DNA of 64,000 bases from Clostridia bacterium (GTDB lineage Bacteria > Bacillota > Clostridia > TANB77 > CAG-508), in the NCBI GenBank assembly GCA_017528085.1, contig JAFXPH010000015.1:1-64000 (forward strand), written 5' to 3'. Positions 43,691 to 52,218 of this stretch are shown here, in pieces. The stretch's first letter is position 1. Every line of letters begins with the position of its first letter. The notes beneath the pieces are model-generated. The model saw nothing but the letters and a program-made list of their open reading frames with translations. It made no database searches and had not been told where the DNA came from. The translations under genes and the position numbers were made by a program.

Positions 43691-44557
43691 CTACTTTTCT
43701 TCCCTTCTCCAATAAAACAAGTATTGTTGTGCTAAACCTGCTTTATCTTTGAAATTTTCTTTTGCAAATTTTTCTATTTCTTTTTTACTTAATTTTTCTT
43801 CATCATCATACTTAAAGTATAAATCATTCATTACTCTTCTCACCCAAACATCAATTGGAAAGGAATCATACCTTTTAAGTGCAAATAGCATTATGCAATT
43901 TGCAACTTTAGGTCCAACACCATCTAACTTTAACAAAGTATTTTCAATTTCTTTAGTATCATTTAATGTTTTTAACTTTTCTAAATTAAATACTCCATCA
44001 TTAATCATTTTTGTTGTATTAAAAATTCTAATATCTCTAAAACCTAGTCCTGTTTTTCTTAAATCTTCAACACTAGCTTTCCCTAGTTCCTTTGGTGTTG
44101 GAAAAGAATAATATTTTTTATTATTAAATATTATTTCCTTCCCATATTGTTTAGATAAAGTATTAATAATCTTTTTTATTCTAGGAATATTATTATTTGC
44201 TGAAATAATAAATGATATTATTGTCTCCCATAAATCTTGATTTAAAATTCTAATACCATCGCCAAACTCTACGGCATTGGCAAGATTAGAATCAATCTTG
44301 CTTAATTCATTTTTTATTTTTTTATAATCTGTTTTTAAATCAAAATAATCTTCAATTAATTCTTTTAAATCTCTATCACTTACACCTTTAAATGTAACTG
44401 TTTTTCCATCTTTTTTGACATTAACAACTGAATTATTAAAAACGCCTGTATATGATTTGTCTTCCTCTATATCCCAACGGAAACACTGACCACATTCAAA
44501 AATGTCTTTTAATTCGAAAGAATTATCTATATTAATTTTTATTAATTGCTCTTTCAT
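43691..44557 (-). CDS. ogg: 8-oxoguanine DNA glycosylase
   Basis: 288-aa glycosylase/lyase of the HhH-GPD superfamily that removes 8-oxoguanine. An N-terminal OGG domain (about 1-95: FECGQCFRWDIEEDKSYTGV) precedes the catalytic helix-hairpin-helix LDGVGPKVANCIMLFALKRYDSFPIDVW, which holds the catalytic Lys and Asp. It lacks the 4Fe-4S cysteines of MutY/Nth. First gene of an operon with the transglutaminase-like gene, addB and pgeF. Confidence 0.9.
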   Translation of the reverse strand: MKEQLIKINIDNSFELKDIFECGQCFRWDIEEDKSYTGVFNNSVVNVKKDGKTVTFKGVSDRDLKELIEDYFDLKTDYKKIKNELSKIDSNLANAVEFGDGIRILNQDLWETIISFIISANNNIPRIKKIINTLSKQYGKEIIFNNKKYYSFPTPKELGKASVEDLRKTGLGFRDIRIFNTTKMINDGVFNLEKLKTLNDTKEIENTLLKLDGVGPKVANCIMLFALKRYDSFPIDVWVRRVMNDLYFKYDDEEKLSKKEIEKFAKENFKDKAGLAQQYLFYWRREEK

Positions 44558-44608
44558 ACACTACCCCTAGTTTGATAATATTTTATTATATTTAAGTATA
44601 GAATACAA

Positions 44609-44639
44609 CAAAAAAAGAAAAGAGATTTTTCTCTTTTCT
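44609..44639 (-). terminator. intrinsic terminator after the radical SAM gene
   Basis: Stem AGAAAAGAGA/TCTCTTTTCT (44616-44639) with a TTTT loop and a minus-strand T run. Confidence 0.83.
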
Positions 44640-44642
44640 TTC

Positions 44643-45737
44643 CTATTTAATATTCTTTTTCTTTTTCTCTTCTATATTTTCATTATCATCTGCAAAATCT
44701 TTATATTCCTTAGAAACCCTAACATCTATTTTATCAACTACTTGTTTAATATCTTGTTTAATAACAACATTAATATCATATAAGTTTTCTAATTTTTCTA
44801 TATTTTGTCTTTTATATCCCACAACATTATTAATGTTTTGTGGATTAACTACTATTTCAATTTCTTTTGCTTTAACATTTGCTTTTTTAATTCTATCTAA
44901 AATAGTATCATAGTATATTGCAGACTCTACAAGTTGTCTAAATGTTTCGTGATATGGACCAGCTACTACTTCACTATTTTCATTCTTTGGATCTGAAATA
45001 GAGTCTGTATTTTGAAGACCAATTCTAATTACTTTTATTTTATGCTTACTAAATAAATAAGAAAGTTCCTTACATCTTTCAACTGCCTGGTCTACAGTAA
45101 GTGGTTCATATTCACCTTTCTTATATTGTTCTTCTAGCTCTGTTCCTTTAATTACAAGTACTGGATAAATTCTTACTATTTTTGGTTTTAACTTAATTAA
45201 ATCTTTTGCAGTTTTTAGTTCATCAAGTTCTGTACTTTCTGGAAGTCCAACCATCATTTGATGACCTAATGTAAATCCATACCATCTAATAAGTTTAGAC
45301 GCTTTCTTTACATCTTCAAAAGTATGTCCTCTTTTTGATGCTTCCAAAATATAATTATTAGTAGATTGAACTCCAAGCTCTATTGTTTTTACTTTATACT
45401 TCTTAAGCCTCTTTAAAGTTCTCTTATCAATATAATCAGGTCTAGTTGAAATTCTTATTCCATCTATCTTTTTATCTTTAATGTATTCATTTGCTACTTC
45501 TAATAGTTTGTTTTGTTCTTCTACATCTATTCCTGTGAAGCTTCCTCCAAAGAAAGCCACTTCTTTGTATGCATCTTTATCTTTAAAACTACTTAAGTAA
45601 TATTCAATTGTCTCTCTAACATCATTCTCAGTTACTTTTCTTTGCTCTCCACTTATCTTCCTTTGATTGCAAAAAGTACATTCATTAGGGCATCCTAAAT
45701 GTGGAACAAATATTGGTATAATATATTGTTTCTTCAT
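44643..45737 (-). CDS. radical SAM protein of the Elp3-like family
   Basis: 364 aa. The 4Fe-4S ligands are CPNECTFC (Cys-x3-Cys-x2-Cys), followed by FFGGSFTGI and ELGVQSTNNYIL of the Elp3/MiaB-like radical SAM group. Elp3 itself modifies tRNA wobble uridine through a GNAT domain, which is absent here. The substrate is therefore unclear; tRNA modification is a reasonable guess from family and proximity to rnc. Starts 9 bp after rnc, same operon. Confidence 0.85.
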   Translation of the reverse strand: MKKQYIIPIFVPHLGCPNECTFCNQRKISGEQRKVTENDVRETIEYYLSSFKDKDAYKEVAFFGGSFTGIDVEEQNKLLEVANEYIKDKKIDGIRISTRPDYIDKRTLKRLKKYKVKTIELGVQSTNNYILEASKRGHTFEDVKKASKLIRWYGFTLGHQMMVGLPESTELDELKTAKDLIKLKPKIVRIYPVLVIKGTELEEQYKKGEYEPLTVDQAVERCKELSYLFSKHKIKVIRIGLQNTDSISDPKNENSEVVAGPYHETFRQLVESAIYYDTILDRIKKANVKAKEIEIVVNPQNINNVVGYKRQNIEKLENLYDINVVIKQDIKQVVDKIDVRVSKEYKDFADDNENIEEKKKKNIK

Positions 45738-45746
45738 TTCTTACCT

Positions 45747-46424
45747 CTATTTTAAATTTTCTAATGCATGCATTGCAGCATCCATCTCAGCTTTCTTTTT
45801 ACTACGTCCTTCTCCTATTGCGAGTTTTGAACCATTACAACTAATCTCAGCTGTAAATCTCTTGTCATGGTCTGGTCCCTCTTCTTTGATTATCTCGTAC
45901 TTTATTTCAACTTCACCATTCTTTTGAAGTTTCTCCTGAAGTACTGTTTTGTAATCTTTAAGACCTATATTATTACTTGCATATTCAATTTCAGTTACGA
46001 TATTAGCTAAAACAAATTTTTCAGCTTCCTCTACTCCTGAATCTAAGAATATAGCTGCAATAACAGCTTCAACACTATCTGCTAATATAGCTTTCTTATC
46101 ACCGCTTGATGATAATTCACTTTTTCCTAAATACAAGAAATCACTAAAATTATGCTTTTTTGCTATTTTAAATAGGCTATTTTCACAAACAGCATAAGCT
46201 CTAACTTTAGTCATCTCTCCTTCTGTTAGTTTAGTATAGTTTTCAAACAAGTACTTACTACTAATAAATTCTAAAATACTATCACCCAAGTATTCTAATC
46301 TTTCATTACTCTTGACTTTATTTTCATATGAGTAAGATGTATGAGTAAGAGCATTAATAAGTAAGTCTTTATTCTTAAAACTATATCCAATACTATTTTC
46401 TAGTATAGATAAATCTAAATTCAT
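45747..46424 (-). CDS. rnc: ribonuclease III
   Basis: Cuts double-stranded RNA, including rRNA precursors. 225 aa: endonuclease domain with the signature ERLEYLGDSILEF and DSVEAVIAAIFLD, then a C-terminal dsRNA-binding domain (KTVLQEKLQKNGEVEIKYEI, GEGRSKKKAEMDAAMHAL). The usual neighbours acpP and plsX lie about 3 kb upstream, separated by an ECF sigma module. Confidence 0.95.
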   Translation of the reverse strand: MNLDLSILENSIGYSFKNKDLLINALTHTSYSYENKVKSNERLEYLGDSILEFISSKYLFENYTKLTEGEMTKVRAYAVCENSLFKIAKKHNFSDFLYLGKSELSSSGDKKAILADSVEAVIAAIFLDSGVEEAEKFVLANIVTEIEYASNNIGLKDYKTVLQEKLQKNGEVEIKYEIIKEEGPDHDKRFTAEISCNGSKLAIGEGRSKKKAEMDAAMHALENLK

Positions 46425-46451
46425 ATTTTCCTCCTTTTTAACACTACTGAT

Positions 46452-46480
46452 ATTTTATATACTTTTCCCAAAATTATCAA
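46452..46480 (-). promoter_or_regulatory. promoter of rnc-radical SAM operon
   Basis: Minus-strand TTGATA (46475-46480), 17 bp, TAAAAT (46452-46457). Confidence 0.75.
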
Positions 46481-46521
46481 GTTTTTAAATAAAATAACAC
46501 ATAAACGATATATTATTGCAT

Positions 46522-46557
46522 AAAAAAGAGAGAGGTAGATGCATACATGCATCTACC
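46522..46557 (-). terminator. intrinsic terminator after the secreted SH3-like gene
   Basis: Perfect 11-bp stem GGTAGATGCAT/ATGCATCTACC (46534-46557). The T run starts a few bases after the stem (TCTCTCTTTTTT on the minus strand). Confidence 0.78.
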
Positions 46558-46606
46558 CAGGATACTAGGAGAATTAATTAGTTAATTAATATTTTAAGAA
46601 AAAATT

Positions 46607-47395
46607 TTACGGTAATATATAACCAGTTATCCAGTGATTATAAGTGGTTGAATTTGCATTGTTATCTACAAAGCGTATCATTTTAAAATGCAATCCATTT
46701 ACCAAACAATCTTGTGAGAGAATCACATAATCCTGCCCACTATATAACCATGTATAGAACATAGGGTTTGGGTTAGGAATTTGATAAACTGGATAATTAG
46801 TATTAGCATTAGCTTCTTGTGGATTTAGAGTTGATCTCCAATATATTTTCAAATTGCCAACCTTAGTCATGTTTTGTGGAGAAATTGAGCTAGTACTAAC
46901 ATATCCTCGTTTCCTACCTTGACTGCTATTAACATTGTACTCAATATAATAGCAAGTACCATCACTAGCTAATATAGCAACAATTTCACCATTACTAACT
47001 GAACCAATACTTGTAGATGTAGAATAAGTAGAATAAACTGTAGTATTATAATTAACTACTCCTACTAATGTATCGTTTTCATCGACACAAACTTGATTCC
47101 ACAATACATAACCAGTTTTAGGTCCACTAGTAGTGCTATATTGAATCTTATATACTGTCCCACCACTTGTATTATGAACAGACAGAACAGTCACACCTTC
47201 ACTGGCATAAACATATTTTCCATTAAAGACAGTCCTTTCTGCATTGTCATATACCTGAGTAGTAGTATAAGCATATGCCCAACATCCAGCACCATAATCC
47301 TCTGTTGCATAAGCAGTTGTTGCAGGAATACAAAACGCTATAGTTGAAATAGTCAACAGTATTGCTATTAACCGACATTTAAAGTTTTTTAACAT
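46607..47395 (-). CDS. secreted protein with two SH3-like beta domains
   Basis: 262 aa from the ATG at 47395 (MLKNFKCRLIAILLTIST) with AAGGAGG upstream; the reading frame upstream to 47449 lacks one. Signal peptide (1-30, ending AYA). Two SH3b-like domains follow (about 38-105 and 108-178: YVYASEGVTVLSVHNT, GPKTGYVLWNQV; NGEIVAILASDG, KRGYVSTSSI), and then an unassigned C-terminal region (about 185-262). No catalytic motif seen. Downstream of the sigma/anti-sigma pair, so probably a target of that ECF factor. Confidence 0.75.
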   Translation of the reverse strand: MLKNFKCRLIAILLTISTIAFCIPATTAYATEDYGAGCWAYAYTTTQVYDNAERTVFNGKYVYASEGVTVLSVHNTSGGTVYKIQYSTTSGPKTGYVLWNQVCVDENDTLVGVVNYNTTVYSTYSTSTSIGSVSNGEIVAILASDGTCYYIEYNVNSSQGRKRGYVSTSSISPQNMTKVGNLKIYWRSTLNPQEANANTNYPVYQIPNPNPMFYTWLYSGQDYVILSQDCLVNGLHFKMIRFVDNNANSTTYNHWITGYILP

Positions 47396-47427
47396 TTTAT
47401 TTCCTCCTTTTTTTCTCCTAATACCCT

Positions 47428-47473
47428 CATAAGTTTCCTTATGCTCCATCTATATTAACAATAATGTTAATAT
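47428..47473 (-). promoter_or_regulatory. two hairpins upstream of the secreted SH3-like gene
   Basis: CATAAG-GAAA-CTTATG (minus strand, 47428-47443), a GNRA-type tetraloop, and ATATTAACA/TGTTAATAT (47452-47473) right after the anti-sigma stop. Neither has a T run, so they look like mRNA or operator elements rather than terminators. Confidence 0.5.
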
Positions 47474-48699
47474 CAATTGTTAAAAACGCCATCATCCTTG
47501 CATTTTGCAAAAAATAATTTTTCGTACATATCATCAATTTCATATGATCTTGTTAACAAATATGAAACAGTTCCTTTTTCAAAAACATCTTGAGATATAG
47601 ATATAATAGTATCATAGCCTTTTATATAGCTACAAAATACAGCTTTACCATCTGTACCATAATGCGTTTCATAAAAATTATATTTTCCTTTTAAATATAT
47701 TACATCTATTACTACCATTTTGAATTTTTCTTCAAACAATGGATTATCTGTTATAAGTAATTTACTATCATCTGCATCAAAATATTGAACATATCTAAAT
47801 GCTGTATCTTCACCATTTTCAGATTTTTTTATAAATTCTTCTATTGAATCTACATTATTATATTGAATGCCTTCATCTGTACAATACTCAACTAAACAAT
47901 TTTCATCTAACGCTTTATTGTTTTTAATATAATTTAAATCTAATTGTGACATTGGAGTAAAACCATACTTTTCAATTGAATCAGTACCTGGTATGAATTC
48001 GAATTCAAATTTTTCAGCACATAAGTCTTTTGGCACTATAACATAAAAAGCATAATTACGATTTCCTGACTCCCTTTGTGTAGAATCTCCCAGCCTATCA
48101 CTAAAAACAAATATTGTTTTATTATCCTTTTTAATAATATCTTCTATTTGAACTCCATCAATATTTATAATGCCCCTGAATATTATTATGTTTGATTCTT
48201 TTAGTTCCTCTTCTGTCATTTGTGGTAAATTACTCCATAATCCTTGATTTTCTCTTAGTTTTTCTATACTATCAATTACTCTGCAATAAATCCAAACTCC
48301 ATTTACAAATGTAACCATATCGTTTTCTTCACTAAGCTTACCAACATTGTCAATTTCTCCATTTGCAATATCAATATTCCTACTTAGTAAATTAACTCTA
48401 TTCAATACATTCTTAATATTTTGTGTAGTATCTGCCTTAGCATGATTTTGCTGATATTTTTCATATATTTCAGCTGTTTTTATTGCTCCATAAGATAAAA
48501 CTGTTACACTCATTATTATACTTACTAAAATTTTTATTACTCTATCTATAATATTTAAATTAATAATTTTTATATTTTGACTTTTATAGTCTTTTCTAGG
48601 AATCTTTTGAAGTGTATTTACTACCACATCATTTAATAAAGTGGTATTCTGGTAATATTTTTTTAAATCTTCTTTTAAAAGCATATCAAAATTATCCAT
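47473..48699 (-). CDS. putative anti-sigma factor of the adjacent ECF sigma
   Basis: 408 aa. Topology fits a membrane anti-sigma: cytoplasmic N-terminal region (1-50), one membrane helix (about 52-72: VIKILVSIIMSVTVLSYGAI), then a large extracellular part with no family I can name (QGLWSNLPQMTEEELKESN, FAYVIVPKD-type beta segments). The call rests on gene order: it starts 1 bp after the sigma gene. No zinc-binding HxxxCxxC anti-sigma motif is evident. RBS is AGGAGGTAAA. Confidence 0.72.
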   Translation of the reverse strand: MDNFDMLLKEDLKKYYQNTTLLNDVVVNTLQKIPRKDYKSQNIKIINLNIIDRVIKILVSIIMSVTVLSYGAIKTAEIYEKYQQNHAKADTTQNIKNVLNRVNLLSRNIDIANGEIDNVGKLSEENDMVTFVNGVWIYCRVIDSIEKLRENQGLWSNLPQMTEEELKESNIIIFRGIINIDGVQIEDIIKKDNKTIFVFSDRLGDSTQRESGNRNYAFYVIVPKDLCAEKFEFEFIPGTDSIEKYGFTPMSQLDLNYIKNNKALDENCLVEYCTDEGIQYNNVDSIEEFIKKSENGEDTAFRYVQYFDADDSKLLITDNPLFEEKFKMVVIDVIYLKGKYNFYETHYGTDGKAVFCSYIKGYDTIISISQDVFEKGTVSYLLTRSYEIDDMYEKLFFAKCKDDGVFNN

Positions 48700-48700
48700 T

Positions 48701-49246
48701 TTAATTTACCTCCTGTTCCTTATAAAATTCTTTAATTTTTTCTTTTGCTCTCATTATTTTACTTCTAACTGTGTTTTCTTTTATTCCTGTTAATTTTTCT
48801 ATTTCTTTAGCAGAATATCCCTCACTATAGTAAAACATTAAAAGCATACGATCATCTTTGTCGATTTTACTTAGTGCTTCCTCTAATATTAATTTGTTTA
48901 TAAGACTATCGTTAAATTCTTTTTTTTCTTTACTGTCTTTATCAATTATTTCTTCATTAAATTCCTCTATGTTTTTACTTCTTTTTTTTGCTATATCATT
49001 ACATGCATTAATTACTATTATTGTCATCCAATTATAAAACTTATTGACATTCCTTAACTTACAAATATTTTCATACATAGATATTATAGATTCTTGAACA
49101 GCATCTAATGTATCTTCTTCGTTCAATAACCTACTTTTAGCAATTTTATAAATATCCATCTTTATAATATCAATAAGTTGGTCAAAAGCTTCATCATTAC
49201 CAATTCTAGCTTTATTGATATATTTTTTTATCTGTCTTTTTGCCAT
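48701..49246 (-). CDS. ECF-family sigma factor
   Basis: 181 aa: sigma region 2 (RIGNDEAFDQLIDII, LDAVQESIISMYENICKL) and region 4 (ALSKIDKDDRMLLMFYYSEGYSAKEIEKLTGIKENTVRSKIMRAKEKIKEF), no region 3, as in extracytoplasmic-function sigmas. Likely held by the downstream membrane anti-sigma and released by an envelope signal. RBS is AGGAGG. Sits between acpP and rnc, a place normally without such a module. Confidence 0.88.
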   Translation of the reverse strand: MAKRQIKKYINKARIGNDEAFDQLIDIIKMDIYKIAKSRLLNEEDTLDAVQESIISMYENICKLRNVNKFYNWMTIIVINACNDIAKKRSKNIEEFNEEIIDKDSKEKKEFNDSLINKLILEEALSKIDKDDRMLLMFYYSEGYSAKEIEKLTGIKENTVRSKIMRAKEKIKEFYKEQEVN

Positions 49247-49257
49247 TCATATCCTCC

Positions 49258-49271
49258 TATTAGTACTAATA
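49258..49271. promoter_or_regulatory. palindrome over the ECF sigma ribosome binding site
   Basis: Perfect 14-bp palindrome TATTAGTACTAATA whose end abuts AGGAGG of the sigma gene. Could be an operator or a translational hairpin. No sigma-A promoter with good -35 is visible for this gene, fitting autoregulation by an ECF factor, though its promoter motif is not recognisable. Confidence 0.45.
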
Positions 49272-49356
49272 TTAATTTAAAAGAATTCCTTTTCTATAAT
49301 ATAAGACTATTTTTATTAAATAATCATTGCATAAAAAATAAATATTTTTAAGGCAT

Positions 49357-49378
49357 AAAAAAAAGGCCTAAGGCCTTT
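49357..49378 (-). terminator. intrinsic terminator after acpP
   Basis: AAAGGCC/GGCCTTT stem (49362-49378) followed on the minus strand by eight T. It isolates plsX-acpP from the ECF module. Confidence 0.9.
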
Positions 49379-49393
49379 AATTTATATTTATTA

Positions 49394-49633
49394 TTATACA
49401 TTGTCTCTAATATATTCAACTACATCTCCTACAGTAACTACCTTTTCAGTATCTGAATCAGGAATTTCTATATCAAATGCTTCTTCTAAAGCCATAACTA
49501 ATTCAACTATATCAAGTGAATCAGCTCCTAGATCATCAATAAATGATGCCTCCATAGTAACTGTAGCTTCAGTAACGCCTAATTGTTCAACTATAACTGC
49601 TTTAACTTTCTCAAAAACTTCTTCAGTATTCAT
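49394..49633 (-). CDS. acpP: acyl carrier protein
   Basis: 79 aa carrying fatty-acyl intermediates. The phosphopantetheine site is Ser in [18 protein letters not shown], in a strongly acidic four-helix protein. RBS is AGGAGGAGG. Follows plsX with 71 bp. Confidence 0.96.
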   Translation of the reverse strand: MNTEEVFEKVKAVIVEQLGVTEATVTMEASFIDDLGADSLDIVELVMALEEAFDIEIPDSDTEKVVTVGDVVEYIRDNV

Positions 49634-49671
49634 ATTTTGCCTCCTCCTTTTTTAGTAACTCTTATAGATTA

Positions 49672-49700
49672 GTTTTACATTATACATATAAAAATGTCAA
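49672..49700 (-). promoter_or_regulatory. candidate promoter of acpP
   Basis: Minus-strand TTGACA (49695-49700), 17 bp, TAAAAC (49672-49677). It would allow extra acpP expression over plsX. Confidence 0.55.
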
Positions 49701-49704
49701 GTAA

Positions 49705-50733
49705 TTAATCTTTTATTTTTTCAAATTCATTTGTAATTTCTTCAACTGCATGACTTTCAACGAATCTCTCTGCTTGTTTGATTGTAAAATAGAATAAGTA
49801 TTCATCGCTACTTCCATGAGCTTTAACAACTGGTTTCTTTACTCCTAAGAATAATGCTCCACCATATTCTTTATAACTCATCTTCTTAGCTAATCTCTTT
49901 AATGCTGGAAGTGATGGAACTGCAGCTATCTTTGTAATAAGATTCTTTTTAAATTCTTCTTTTAAGCAAGTCTTAACCCATTTTCCAACACCCTCAGTAG
50001 TCTTTAGAAAAACATTTCCTGTAAATCCATCAGTTATAATTGCATCTACAACTTCACCTGTAAAGCAATCTCTTCCCTCAACATTACCAACAAAGTTAAT
50101 GCCAAGTTCTGGAGCTTTTTCTTTTATTAATTCATAAGACTCTTTTACAAGTTCATTTCCTTTTGTCTCTTCTGTTCCTATATTTAATAAACCAATTCTT
50201 GGGTTTTCAACTTTCATTGTATTCTTTAGGTAAATGCTAGACATTTGAGCAAATTGTAGTAAATTAAGTGATCTACAATTTGTATTTGCTCCAGCATCCA
50301 TTAAAAGTAAATATCCATTATGTGCTGGAAGTATTGGAGCAATAGCTGGTCTATCAACCCCTCTTATTCTACCTACTAATAATGTTGCTCCTGTAAGCAA
50401 TGCTCCAGAATTACCTGCAGAGATAAATACATCTCCTTCGCCATTTTTTAGCATATTGAAACCAACAACCATTGAAGAATCTTTCTTTTGTCTGATTGCA
50501 ACAGTTGGTTGATCTTCCATTTCTATTTCTTCAGTTGCATTATGAATAGAGAGTTTTGATGATATATCTTCTATTTTATCTTTTCCATAAAACTCTTTTA
50601 TTTTCTTATTAATTATTTCTTCGTTTCCAATTAGTACTATATTTGAGTCTATTTCACTAGCAGCTCTTACAGCACCTTTAATTGTTGCATCAGGTGCATT
50701 ATCGCCACCCATAGCGTCTAATAATATTATCAC
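49705..50733 (-). CDS. plsX: phosphate acyltransferase PlsX
   Basis: Makes acyl-phosphate from acyl-ACP as the first step of phospholipid synthesis with PlsY. 342 aa; LLDAMGGDNAPDATIKGA, FISAGNSGALLTGATLLVGR, DAGANTNCRSLNL, GNVFLKTTEGVGKW. Start codon GTG at 50733 with GGAGGGA upstream. Followed by acpP as in other Firmicutes; fabD, fabG and fapR are not here. Confidence 0.95.
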   Translation of the reverse strand: MIILLDAMGGDNAPDATIKGAVRAASEIDSNIVLIGNEEIINKKIKEFYGKDKIEDISSKLSIHNATEEIEMEDQPTVAIRQKKDSSMVVGFNMLKNGEGDVFISAGNSGALLTGATLLVGRIRGVDRPAIAPILPAHNGYLLLMDAGANTNCRSLNLLQFAQMSSIYLKNTMKVENPRIGLLNIGTEETKGNELVKESYELIKEKAPELGINFVGNVEGRDCFTGEVVDAIITDGFTGNVFLKTTEGVGKWVKTCLKEEFKKNLITKIAAVPSLPALKRLAKKMSYKEYGGALFLGVKKPVVKAHGSSDEYLFYFTIKQAERFVESHAVEEITNEFEKIKD

Positions 50734-50767
50734 TAATTATCCCTCCTAGTTTATATTGTACATATCT

Positions 50768-50796
50768 ATTTTAATGTCATTTGCCTAAAAAATCAA
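50768..50796 (-). promoter_or_regulatory. promoter of plsX
   Basis: Minus-strand TTGATT (50791-50796), 17 bp, TAAAAT (50768-50773). I saw no FapR operator, though I could not scan with a matrix. Confidence 0.77.
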
Positions 50797-50822
50797 TATG
50801 TTTTTTTATCTATCATTAAGAT

Positions 50823-50855
50823 AAAAAAAAGACCTTGGATAAATCCAAAGTCTTT
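50823..50855 (-). terminator. intrinsic terminator after tuf
   Basis: Stem AAAGACCTTGGA/TCCAAAGTCTTT (50828-50855, one wobble) with a minus-strand T run; ends the str operon. Confidence 0.88.
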
Positions 50856-50874
50856 AAAATATAATTTTTTTAAA

Positions 50875-52077
50875 TTATTCAATGATTTCAGCTACAACAC
50901 CTGAACCAACTGTTCTACCACCTTCACGAATAGCGAATCTTAATCCTGCTTCGATAGCGATAGGAGTGATTAATTCAACTGTCATATGAACGTTATCACC
51001 TGGCATAACCATTTCAACACCTGCTGGTAAATCAATAACACCTGTAACGTCAGTTGTTCTGAAATAGAATTGTGGTCTATAACCATTGAAGAATGGAGTA
51101 TGTCTTCCACCTTCTTCTTTAGTTAATACATAAACCTCAGATGTGAATTTTGTATGTGGATGAATTGTTCCTGGTTTTGCAACAACTTGTCCTCTTTCGA
51201 TATCTGATCTTTGAATACCTCTTAAAAGTAATCCAATGTTGTCACCAGCTTCAGCTTGGTCTAATAACTTTCTGAACATTTCAACACCAGTTACAACTGT
51301 TTTCATTTTTTCTTGTTTTAATCCTACGATTTCAACTTCGTCAGATAGTTTTACAACACCTCTTTCTACTCTACCTGTAGCAACTGTTCCTCTACCTGTG
51401 ATAGTGAATACGTCTTCTACTGGCATTAAGAATGGTAAGTCTGTTGGTCTATCTGGAGTTGGGATATAAGAATCAACTGCATCCATTAATTCTTTCATTG
51501 GAGCATAAACTGGATCGTTAGGATCTGTAGATGTTGACTCTAATACTTTTAAAGATGAACCTTTAATGATTGGAATTTCGTCACCTGGGAAATCATAGCT
51601 TGATAATAAGTCTCTAACTTCCATTTCAACTAATTCTAATAATTCTGGATCATCAACCATATCGCATTTATTTAAGTAAACAACGATATATTGTACACCT
51701 ACTTGTCTAGCAAGTAAGATGTGCTCTCTTGTTTGTGGCATTGGACCATCAGCTGCAGATACAACTAATATAGCACCATCCATTTGAGCAGCACCTGTAA
51801 TCATGTTTTTAACATAGTCAGCGTGACCTGGACAGTCAACGTGAGCATAGTGTCTATTTGCTGTTTCATATTCAACGTGAGCTGTATTAATTGTGATTCC
51901 TCTTGCTTTCTCTTCTGGAGCACCGTCGATTTGATCATATGCTTCATATTGAGCTTGTCCTAATAATGATAAATATTTTGTAATAGCAGCTGTTGTTGTT
52001 GTTTTACCATGGTCAACGTGGCCGATTGTACCAATGTTAACGTGTGGTTTTGTTCTTTCAAATTTAGCTTTTGCCAT
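50875..52077 (-). CDS. tuf: elongation factor Tu
   Basis: Brings aminoacyl-tRNA to the ribosome. 400 aa with G1 GHVDHGKT, G3 DCPGHADY, G4 NKCD, G5 in GSSLKV and the C-terminal beta-barrels ([20 protein letters not shown]). One copy in this window. Has a promoter of its own in addition to read-through from fusA. Confidence 0.98.
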   Translation of the reverse strand: MAKAKFERTKPHVNIGTIGHVDHGKTTTTAAITKYLSLLGQAQYEAYDQIDGAPEEKARGITINTAHVEYETANRHYAHVDCPGHADYVKNMITGAAQMDGAILVVSAADGPMPQTREHILLARQVGVQYIVVYLNKCDMVDDPELLELVEMEVRDLLSSYDFPGDEIPIIKGSSLKVLESTSTDPNDPVYAPMKELMDAVDSYIPTPDRPTDLPFLMPVEDVFTITGRGTVATGRVERGVVKLSDEVEIVGLKQEKMKTVVTGVEMFRKLLDQAEAGDNIGLLLRGIQRSDIERGQVVAKPGTIHPHTKFTSEVYVLTKEEGGRHTPFFNGYRPQFYFRTTDVTGVIDLPAGVEMVMPGDNVHMTVELITPIAIEAGLRFAIREGGRTVGSGVVAEIIE

Positions 52078-52154
52078 TTTAAAATCCTCCTTTAAATTTG
52101 AGATCTTATCTCTATAATTATTATAAAATTTAAAAACTATTTAATTATGTTTGT

Positions 52155-52183
52155 ATTTTATACTATATAAATATAAAATGCAA
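52155..52183 (-). promoter_or_regulatory. internal promoter of tuf
   Basis: Minus-strand TTGCAT (52178-52183), 17 bp, TAAAAT (52155-52160), in the 141-bp fusA-tuf gap. No terminator is seen after fusA. Confidence 0.75.
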
Positions 52184-52218
52184 GTGATTTATAATCAATT
52201 TTCCTTACGGAATTAAGA

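Noticed and set aside
37118..46455. The 16-bp string TTAACACTACTGATAT occurring near 37118 and near 46437
   Set aside because: Two copies of 16 bp in 64 kb of AT-rich DNA can arise by chance. The copies sit in unrelated contexts (upstream of the HExxH gene and in the rnc leader), with no surrounding similarity.
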